Positions 15,337 to 20,794 of a DNA stretch of 20,794 nucleotides are shown piece by piece. Location: contig URTW01000009.1 in assembly GCA_900550815.1 (NCBI GenBank), positions 1 to 20,794 of the forward strand, given 5' to 3'. Source of the stretch: an uncultured Collinsella sp. GTDB taxonomy: Bacteria; Actinomycetota; Coriobacteriia; Coriobacteriales; Coriobacteriaceae. A program made the translations under genes and the position numbers. The stretch's first letter is position 1, and every line of letters starts with the position of its first letter. Below the pieces are notes generated by a model. It was not told the DNA's origin, made no database searches, and saw only the letters and a program-made list of their open reading frames with translations.

Positions 15337-15822
15337 ATGTTCTCAATCGGTCAACACGTCATTCATCCGGGCCAGGGAGTCTGCACCATCGTCGGTTTTA
15401 GGGACGACACACCGCAGCCCATGCTGCTGCTCGAGACCAAGCAGGGACATGCGCAGACGATCCTCATGTACCCCGTGGCGCAGGCCGACCGTCTGCACGC
15501 CGCCATCTCTCAGCAAGATGCCGAGCACCTGCTGAGCCACTATGACGAGCTGGAGTGCGACACCTTTACCGAGCGCAACAGCTCGCTTGAGGAGACACAC
15601 TTTAAGCAGCAGCTCAAGCTGGGTGCGCCCGAGACGGTCCGCGTGGCAAAGACCATGATGCACCGCATTCGCCAGGCCGAGGAAGCTGATAAAAAACCCA
15701 GCTCCTACTACATGCGCGTACTCAAGGAGGCCAAGCGCCGCTCCATCGAGGAGTTCGCCGTGGCCCTTGGTGTCACCGAGGAGGCCGCCGAAGCCCGCCT
15801 AGCCCAAGCCGCCCTCACCTAA
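15337..15822 (+). CDS. CarD/CdnL-family transcriptional regulator
   Basis: This 161-residue protein has the N-terminal RNA-polymerase-interacting domain shared with TRCF. It begins FSIGQHVIHPGQGVCTIVGF and runs through a beta-rich stretch to about residue 60. A helical C-terminal domain of the CdnL/CarD type follows (YYMRVLKEAKRRSIEEFAVA at about residues 128-147). Such proteins bind the RNA polymerase beta subunit and stabilise open promoter complexes. In this protein the RID is shorter and more divergent than in mycobacterial CarD, so the exact role is uncertain. GGAGG lies upstream of the ATG at 15337. It is followed by a palindromic repeat that probably ends its transcript. Confidence 0.88.
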   Translation: MFSIGQHVIHPGQGVCTIVGFRDDTPQPMLLLETKQGHAQTILMYPVAQADRLHAAISQQDAEHLLSHYDELECDTFTERNSSLEETHFKQQLKLGAPETVRVAKTMMHRIRQAEEADKKPSSYYMRVLKEAKRRSIEEFAVALGVTEEAAEARLAQAALT

Positions 15823-15839
15823 CCCATCCGCGCCAAAAA

Positions 15840-15876
15840 CCACCACAAAGGGAACAGGCACCTTTGTGGTGGGTTT
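15840..15876 (+). repeat. palindromic intergenic repeat, copy 1, acting as carD terminator
   Basis: A 12-bp perfect stem, CCACCACAAAGG (15840-15851) with CCTTTGTGGTGG (15861-15872), has loop GAACAGGCA and is followed by GTTTC. A near-identical copy lies at 16549-16581 in the same orientation. The hairpin sits 17 bases after the carD stop, so terminator function is likely. Confidence 0.8.
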
Positions 15877-15930
15877 CTTGTTCTAGTAGTATTCATTCTT
15901 ATCGATACCCACGAGCACAAGGAGTCTCTT

Positions 15931-16581
15931 ATGGCAGAGCCGCTTACCGCCGGAATCACCCGCGACCGCGCGTTCGAACTGCTCAATGAGCACAACAAGG
16001 ACCCGTTCCATATCACCCATGGCGAGACGGTCGAGGGCACTATGCGCTACTTTGCGCGCGAGTTCGACCCCGAGAACGAGGAGTTTTGGGGCATCGTCGG
16101 TCTGCTGCACGACCTGGATTGGGAGGAGCATGAGGACGACCCCATGAACCACACCATCTATGCTGCCGAGATTCTTGAGGGCGAAGGTGCGTCTCCCGAG
16201 CTCATTCGCGCCATCCAGACGCACACGTCCGACTTCAACACCTCGCTGCCCAAGCCCGAGCTGCAGATGGAAAAGACCCTGTTTGCCTGCGATGAGCTCA
16301 CCGGCCTGATCGGCGCTGCAGTCATCATGCGCCCGAGCAAGAGCGTTATGGACTTTACGACCAAGTCGCTCAAGAAAAAGTTCAAGGACAAGCGCTTTGC
16401 CGCCGGCTGCTCGCGCGACGTGATTTCGCAGGGCGCCGAGATGTTGGGCTGGGAGCTCCCCGAGCTCTTTGACCGCACCATCGCGGCCATGCAGTCCTTC
16501 GCCCCCGACCGCGATACCTTCCAGGCCCAACCGCCCACGCACCTAAAACCACCACGAAGGGGACAGGCACCTTTGTGGTAG
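15931..16581 (+). CDS. HD-domain phosphohydrolase-like protein
   Basis: This 216-residue protein has the HD metal-site signature: ITHGETVEGTMRYFA with an upstream His, LLHDLDWEEHEDD carrying the HD pair near residues 59-61, and AIQTHTSD with a late His. The spacing suits a small metal-dependent phosphohydrolase. The substrate cannot be read from the sequence. AAGGAG precedes the ATG at 15931. The last 13 or so residues (LKPPRRGQAPLW) are encoded by a copy of the intergenic palindromic repeat, which also supplies the TAG stop. The natural C terminus of the family is therefore probably shorter. The stop lies only 18 bases from the convergent proA stop. Confidence 0.85.
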   Translation: MAEPLTAGITRDRAFELLNEHNKDPFHITHGETVEGTMRYFAREFDPENEEFWGIVGLLHDLDWEEHEDDPMNHTIYAAEILEGEGASPELIRAIQTHTSDFNTSLPKPELQMEKTLFACDELTGLIGAAVIMRPSKSVMDFTTKSLKKKFKDKRFAAGCSRDVISQGAEMLGWELPELFDRTIAAMQSFAPDRDTFQAQPPTHLKPPRRGQAPLW

Positions 16582-16585
16582 TTTT
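16549..16585 (+). repeat. palindromic intergenic repeat, copy 2, inside the HD gene 3' end
   Basis: CCACCACGAAGG (16549-16560), loop GGACAGGCA and CCTTTGTGGTAG (16570-16581) match copy 1 at 15840-15872 at most positions. One stem pair is now G-T and one is mismatched. GTTTTCG follows. It is translated as the C-terminal tail of the HD protein and probably also terminates transcription between the two convergent genes. Confidence 0.8.
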
Positions 16586-16599
16586 CGTTTACGAGGGGT

Positions 16600-17886
16600 T
16601 TAGGGGCGGACCTGGCCGGTGCCGCGGAGCTTGTATTTGTAGGTGGTGAGGGCCTCGGCGGCAAAGGGGCCACGGGCGTGGAGTTTTTGGGTCGAGATGC
16701 CGATCTCGGCGCCCAGGCCAAACTCGCCGCCGTCGGTAAAGCGCGTGCTGGCGTTGGCATATACGGCCGAGGCATCGCCCGCATCCAGGAAGCGCTCGCA
16801 AGCATCCGTGTCCTCGGCAACGATGGCCTCGGAGTGCATCGTGCCGTAGCGGTTGATGTGTGCGATGGCCTCGTCCTCGCTCGCCACGACCTTCACGCTC
16901 ATCTCGAGCGCCAGATACTCGCGACCCCAGTCCTCCTCAGTCGCGGCAACGTAGTCATCACCCTCGGCAAGCCCGGCATCGGCGCATGCGGCGCAGGTTG
17001 CCTCGTCGCCGTGAATGAGCACGCCGTGGTCATGCAGCACGGTCACGACCGCGGGCAAAAACGCATCGGCCACAGCACGGTCGACCAGCAGCGACTCGGC
17101 GGCATTGCACACGCCTACGCGCTGGGTCTTGGCATTAACGATAATGTTGAGCGCCTTATCAAAGTCGGCGGATTCATGCACGTAGATGTGGCAGTTGCCC
17201 GTGCCCGTCTCGATCACCGGCACAAGCGACTCGCGCACGCAGCGCTGGATCAGGCCTGCACCTCCGCGCGGAATGAGTACGTCGACAATACCGCGGAGCT
17301 TCATGAGCTCGCCGGTGGCCTCGCGGTCGGTGGACTCGATCATCGACACGGCCTCGCGCGGGAAGCCCTTGGCCTCGAGCGCATCGGCCAGCAGCTCGGC
17401 GATCATGGCACACGAGTGATAGGCCAGCGAGCCGCCGCGTAGAATGCAGGCGTTGCCGGTACGGATGCAGATGCCTGCGGCGTCGGCCGTCACGTTGGGG
17501 CGCGCCTCGTAGACCATGGCGACCAGGCCCAACGGCACACTCACGCGGGTCAGGTCCACGCCGCTTGCAAGCACGCGGTGGTCGAGCACGCGGCCCACGG
17601 GGTCGGGCAGCTCGGCGAGCTTTTCCAGGCCGGCGGCCATGCCCTCGACGCGCTCAGGCGTCAGCAGCAGACGGTCGAGCAGACCGGCCGAAGTGCCCGC
17701 ATCGCGCGCGGCGGACATATCGAGCTCGTTGGCGGCAACGATGGAATCGACGCCATCGTGCAGCGCCGCGGCCATGGCGCGCACGGCCTCCTGACGCTGC
17801 TCATCGCTCGCCGTGGCAAGCGAGGCCGACGCTGCCTTGGCGGCAACGGCAAGATCGTGGACGTACGTGGCTATATCGACCGACAT
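16600..17886 (-). CDS. proA: glutamate-5-semialdehyde dehydrogenase (gamma-glutamyl phosphate reductase)
   Basis: This 428-residue protein (E. coli ProA 417) reduces gamma-glutamyl phosphate with NADPH in the second step of proline synthesis. It has the aldehyde-dehydrogenase-like fold. PLGLVAMVYEARPNVTADAA is followed by GNACILRGGSLAYHS in the cofactor region, and the catalytic Cys is Cys260 in QRVGVCNAAES. Near the C terminus are NRYGTMHSEAIV and NASTRFTDGGEFGLGAEIGI. AGGAGAAAGGG precedes the ATG at 17886. It is separated from proB by an opposite-strand peptidase gene, so the usual proBA operon is split and proA needs its own promoter, which I could not place confidently. Confidence 0.97.
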   Translation of the reverse strand: MSVDIATYVHDLAVAAKAASASLATASDEQRQEAVRAMAAALHDGVDSIVAANELDMSAARDAGTSAGLLDRLLLTPERVEGMAAGLEKLAELPDPVGRVLDHRVLASGVDLTRVSVPLGLVAMVYEARPNVTADAAGICIRTGNACILRGGSLAYHSCAMIAELLADALEAKGFPREAVSMIESTDREATGELMKLRGIVDVLIPRGGAGLIQRCVRESLVPVIETGTGNCHIYVHESADFDKALNIIVNAKTQRVGVCNAAESLLVDRAVADAFLPAVVTVLHDHGVLIHGDEATCAACADAGLAEGDDYVAATEEDWGREYLALEMSVKVVASEDEAIAHINRYGTMHSEAIVAEDTDACERFLDAGDASAVYANASTRFTDGGEFGLGAEIGISTQKLHARGPFAAEALTTYKYKLRGTGQVRP

Positions 17887-17929
17887 GGGCGGCCCTTTCT
17901 CCTAGAAGTTTGCAACAATGGTAGCCGAT

Positions 17930-17960
17930 TTGCGCATGGCCTCGCCCGCGGCGGTAGAAT
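17930..17960 (+). promoter_or_regulatory. candidate promoter of the S33 hydrolase gene
   Basis: TTGCGC (17930-17935) and TAGAAT (17955-17960, five of six consensus) are spaced by 19 bases, longer than ideal. The predicted leader is about 32 nt. It lies in the 112-base divergent gap with proA. Confidence 0.35.
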
Positions 17961-17998
17961 TGGTCAACCCGAAACACCGCAACGAACGGAAGACTCAC

Positions 17999-19417
17999 AT
18001 GGCCCTCATCACTTCGTACCACGTCCCCGGCCTTTACGTCGAGGACCACAGCATCGACGTCCCCCTTGACTGGCGCGGCCTGGAGCCGATGCTCCTGGCC
18101 GTCGGCAGTACCATGCGCCGCGGCGCTATGCCGGCACCCATCGCCGGCGCGCCCGAGAGCATCAAGCTCTTCTACCGCGTGGTTTGCGCGCCCGACCGCA
18201 TCAACGACGATCTGCCGCTGCTCCTGTTTTTGCAGGGCGGCCCCGGCGGCGAGAGCCCACGTCCGCTGTCGCCCACAAGCGACGGCTGGATCGAGGAGGC
18301 CGTCAAGCACTTCCGCGTGGTCCTTCCCGACCAGCGCGGCACCGGACGCAGTAGCTGCGTGGACGGACGCACGATCAAGGCACTGGGTGATCGCGCAACG
18401 GCCGCCGGCGCCGATACAGCACGCTCGCAGGCGGATTTCCTCAAGCGCCACCTCGCCAGCTCCATCGTGCGCGATTTTGAGTACCTGCGCCTAGTGGGCT
18501 TTGGCGGCAAGCCGTGGGTCACGCTCGGCCAAAGCTACGGCGGGTTTTTGACGCTGAGCTACCTGTCGCTCTTCCCCGAGGGCGTGGCGGCGAGCTTTAC
18601 CTGCGGCGGCATCCCCCACGTGCCGGCGAGCGCAAGCGAGGTCTACGCGCACACCTTCCCGCGCATGGCCGCCAAGACGCAGCAGTATTACGACCGCTAC
18701 CCCGCTGACGTCGACCGCGTGGCAGCCCTGGCCGATGCGCTCGAGGCTCAGAAGCCCGTGCTGCCCGACGGCTCGCCGATGACGGTCGAGCGCCTACAGC
18801 TCATGGGCAGCGACTTTGGTATGAAGCCGAGCTTTGAGCGCATGCATTGGATTATCGATCACGCGTTTGTTACTGGCGACGGTACGCTTAGCTGCGGCTC
18901 CTCGGTATCCGACAGCTTTTTGATGCGCGCCTTCGAGCGCACCAACACGCGTACAAACCCGCTGTACTGGACGCTGCAGGAGTTTATCTACGCCGACGGC
19001 GACACCATGCCCATTCGCTGGGCCGCAGCAGAGGAGAAGGCCCATTGTGCCGAGTTCGACACACTCGCGCGCCCGCTCATGTTTACCGGCGAGGCCATGT
19101 TCCCGTGGATGTTTGAGCAGATGCCCGAGCTTATGCCGTTTAAGCCCGCCATGGACCTGCTGATGGAAGACACCAGCTGGGACAAGATCTACGACCCGCA
19201 GCGCCTAGCCTGCAACGAGGTGCCACTCCAGGCCGCGGTGTATTTCGACGATATGTACGTCGATTCGGGCATGCAGCTCGATACGCTCAGCCGCGTGGGC
19301 AACTCGCATGCCTGGGTGACCAACGAGTTCGAGCACGACGGCCTGCACGGCAGCGTGGTGTTCAAGCACCTCTTCGACGAAGCGCTCAACCGCGGAGACC
19401 TGCGCCGGATCATCTAG
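17999..19417 (+). CDS. alpha/beta hydrolase, proline iminopeptidase-like (peptidase family S33)
   Basis: This 472-residue protein shows an S33 layout. The oxyanion-hole loop LQGGPGGE is near residue 78, a PDQRGTGRSS segment follows, and the nucleophile elbow GQSYGGF has Ser179. The likely catalytic Asp is Asp422 in YVDSGMQ, and the His is His450 in DGLHGS. A large lid/cap domain lies between residues about 210 and 380. No signal peptide is visible, so it is probably cytoplasmic. Family S33 prolyl aminopeptidases release N-terminal proline from peptides; substrate here is inferred. The ATG at 17999 has only GGAAG upstream; an in-frame ATG at 17918 would read through the promoter candidate. It lies between proA and proB on the opposite strand, which supports a link to proline. 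Confidence 0.85.
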   Translation: MALITSYHVPGLYVEDHSIDVPLDWRGLEPMLLAVGSTMRRGAMPAPIAGAPESIKLFYRVVCAPDRINDDLPLLLFLQGGPGGESPRPLSPTSDGWIEEAVKHFRVVLPDQRGTGRSSCVDGRTIKALGDRATAAGADTARSQADFLKRHLASSIVRDFEYLRLVGFGGKPWVTLGQSYGGFLTLSYLSLFPEGVAASFTCGGIPHVPASASEVYAHTFPRMAAKTQQYYDRYPADVDRVAALADALEAQKPVLPDGSPMTVERLQLMGSDFGMKPSFERMHWIIDHAFVTGDGTLSCGSSVSDSFLMRAFERTNTRTNPLYWTLQEFIYADGDTMPIRWAAAEEKAHCAEFDTLARPLMFTGEAMFPWMFEQMPELMPFKPAMDLLMEDTSWDKIYDPQRLACNEVPLQAAVYFDDMYVDSGMQLDTLSRVGNSHAWVTNEFEHDGLHGSVVFKHLFDEALNRGDLRRII

Positions 19418-19419
19418 CT

Positions 19420-19473
19420 AAGGAGTGTCCCAAAGTGCCGGCACATAAGGAACGTCCCCAAGTGCCGGCACGA
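19420..19473 (+). repeat. two tandem 27-bp repeats with GTGCCGGCAC core
   Basis: Units 19420-19446 and 19447-19473 match at 22 of 27 positions. Each starts AAGGA and holds the 10-base perfect palindrome GTGCCGGCAC. They start 3 bases after the hydrolase stop and abut the terminator hairpin. Confidence 0.75.
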
Positions 19474-19516
19474 GAAAGACAGCGCTGCAGGAAACGCTCC
19501 GCAGCGCTGTCTTTCT
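19473..19516. terminator. bidirectional terminator between the hydrolase gene and proB
   Basis: A 16-bp perfect stem, AGAAAGACAGCGCTGC (19473-19488) with its complement at 19501-19516, closes a 12-base loop. T-rich sequence (TCTTTCTTT) follows on the plus strand, and a shorter TCTTTCTC on the minus strand. The proB stop codon is immediately adjacent. Confidence 0.85.
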
Positions 19517-20644
19517 TTATGCAAATACGATCAAGTTATCCCTGTGTATCGCCGGCTTCTCGGCCAGGTTAGCGAGCAGGCGGTTGCTGGCGATCTGGTC
19601 CTGGCGGCGGCCGGCTGCAAGCTCCAGCACGTCCGAATCGGCCTCGGCGATACCGCGGGCGACGACCATACCGCTCGGATCGCACACATCGAGCACATCG
19701 CCCTCGGCAAACTGGCCATCGACCTCGCGAATACCCACCGCAAGCAGGGAAGAGCCACGGCTGACCAGCGCCTTCGCAGCACCGTCATCAACCGTCACCG
19801 AGCCGTGGGCCTTGTCGCCCAGCGCGATCCACAGTTTGCGGGGTGCGATGTCCAGGCGCTCCGCCGGCGGATCGAACAGGGTTCCCACGCTCTCGCCGCG
19901 GGCGAGACGCACGAGGGCATCGGGCTCCTCGCCCGAGCAAATCACGCTCTGAATGCCCGCCGTCATCAGGATGCGGCTCGCGCGAATCTTGGTGATCATG
20001 CCGCCCGTGCCCACCGATGTGGAAGAATCACCCGCCGAGGCAATGATCTTGGCATCGATCTTATGCACGACCGGGACAAACTCGGCCGTCGGATCCTCAT
20101 GCGGATTGGCGGTGTAGAGGCCGTCGATGTCCGAAAGCGTCACGCACAGATCGGCAGAAACCAGGCAGCTCACGAGCGCCGCCAGCGTGTCGTTGTCGCC
20201 AAACTTGGTCTCATCGCCAGTAACGGTATCGTTCTCGTTGACGACCGGCACCACGCCAAGCTCCACCAGGCGCAGCAGGGCGTCGCGCGCGTGCAGGTAG
20301 GACGTACGGCGCGCCGTGTCGTGACGCGTGAGCAGCACGAGCGAGGTGAGCAGGTCGCGCGCATGAAACTCCTCGTCGTAGGCCGACGAGATGATGCACT
20401 GGCCGGCCGAAGCGCAGGCCTGCAGGCTCGGCAGGTCGCCGACCGGCTTACGGTCGAAGCCCAGCACGGGATAGCCACAGGCGATAGCGCCCGAGCTCAC
20501 CACGACCAGACGCCAGCCGAGCTTGCGCAGCGCTGCGGCCTGATCGGCAAGCCCGCCGATAAAGGCGCGGTTGACCTTGCCGTCGGCGCCCACCACCGTG
20601 GACGAGCCGATCTTTACCACCATCGTTTTATAAGAAGTCGTCAT
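19517..20644 (-). CDS. proB: glutamate 5-kinase
   Basis: This 375-residue protein phosphorylates glutamate in the first, feedback-controlled step of proline synthesis. The amino-acid kinase domain has VVKIGSSTVV at the start, VVSSGAIACG, the glutamate-site region NENDTVTGDETKFGDNDTLA, DIDGLYTANP and GTGGMITKIRAS. A PUA domain follows from about residue 275 (ALGDKAHGSVTVDDGA and after), giving the long form as in E. coli (367). The start at 20644 has no clear Shine-Dalgarno. The alternative ATG at 20623 also lacks one, so the start could be off by seven codons. It lies 79 bases after another minus-strand gene and is probably co-transcribed with it. Confidence 0.96.
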   Translation of the reverse strand: MTTSYKTMVVKIGSSTVVGADGKVNRAFIGGLADQAAALRKLGWRLVVVSSGAIACGYPVLGFDRKPVGDLPSLQACASAGQCIISSAYDEEFHARDLLTSLVLLTRHDTARRTSYLHARDALLRLVELGVVPVVNENDTVTGDETKFGDNDTLAALVSCLVSADLCVTLSDIDGLYTANPHEDPTAEFVPVVHKIDAKIIASAGDSSTSVGTGGMITKIRASRILMTAGIQSVICSGEEPDALVRLARGESVGTLFDPPAERLDIAPRKLWIALGDKAHGSVTVDDGAAKALVSRGSSLLAVGIREVDGQFAEGDVLDVCDPSGMVVARGIAEADSDVLELAAGRRQDQIASNRLLANLAEKPAIHRDNLIVFA

Positions 20645-20723
20645 ACGTCAAACCAATCAACTGTTCAGCGAACGGCCGAGCTGGCGGCCAAGGGAGCGTG
20701 ACTCGCCCCAACCGCCCAAGGAA

Positions 20724-20794
20724 TTAGTGAGCCCAGTGAAAGGCAGAGGCCGCGGCCATGTTCTTGCGCACGCGCTCGTCGCGCCCCTGCGCCA
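20724..20794 (-). CDS. 3' end of an unidentified gene (partial)
   Basis: The minus strand is open from the window edge to a TAA at 20724-20726, with strongly C/G-biased third positions. The last residues read AQGRDERVRKNMAAASAFHW followed by two more. That is too little to identify. In related genomes proB often follows obg, but these residues do not let me confirm that here. Confidence 0.5.
   Translation of the reverse strand, partial: AQGRDERVRKNMAAASAFHWAH

Overview
The window looks like ordinary chromosome from a GC-rich anaerobic actinobacterium of the class Coriobacteriia, most likely a gut Collinsella. This is inference from protein content and genome style: a Rho factor with a roughly 430-residue Ala/Glu/Lys/Pro-rich N-terminal extension, a CarD-family regulator, a NifU-like scaffold paired with a GGGtGRT-family protein, strong C/G third positions, and short palindromic intergenic repeats. 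No rRNA or species-level marker is present. There is no CRISPR array, integrase, prophage or biosynthetic cluster.

Layout. 1-312: an open frame that may be the 3' end of a gene. 551-2308 (+): an Fe-S scaffold-like gene and a GGGtGRT gene in one operon, closed by a strong terminator. 2565-4091 (+): a divergent flavoprotein of the fumarate reductase / L-aspartate oxidase superfamily. 4253-5113 (+): dinD. 5197-5372 (-): tRNA-Lys(CTT) and tRNA-His(GTG) with promoter and terminator. 5538-6719 (+): a class I/II aminotransferase. 6861-7751 (+): a ROK fructokinase gene broken by two in-frame stops. 7866-9723 (-): an unknown two-helix membrane protein followed by a VanZ-family protein. 10036-12609 (-): rho. 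12610-13140: intergenic region with the rho promoter, a 146-bp inverted-repeat element and the argS terminator. 13141-14994 (-): argS. 15337-15822 (+): carD-like gene. 15931-16581 (+): HD-domain gene lying between two copies of a palindromic repeat. 16600-17886 (-): proA. 17999-19417 (+): proline-iminopeptidase-like hydrolase. 19517-20644 (-): proB. 20724-20794 (-): the last codons of another gene.

How the genes fit together. ProB and ProA catalyse the first two steps of proline synthesis, but an opposite-strand S33 peptidase that may release proline separates them. Rho, ArgRS, CarD and the tRNAs are housekeeping information-processing genes. The Fe-S scaffold/GGGtGRT pair is an uncharacterised conserved module and the best candidate for unknown biology here. 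The other points of interest are the broken fructokinase, the flavoprotein that lacks superfamily substrate-site residues, and four kinds of short non-coding repeat. Two of these act as, or adjoin, terminators, and one has become the C-terminal coding sequence of the HD protein.
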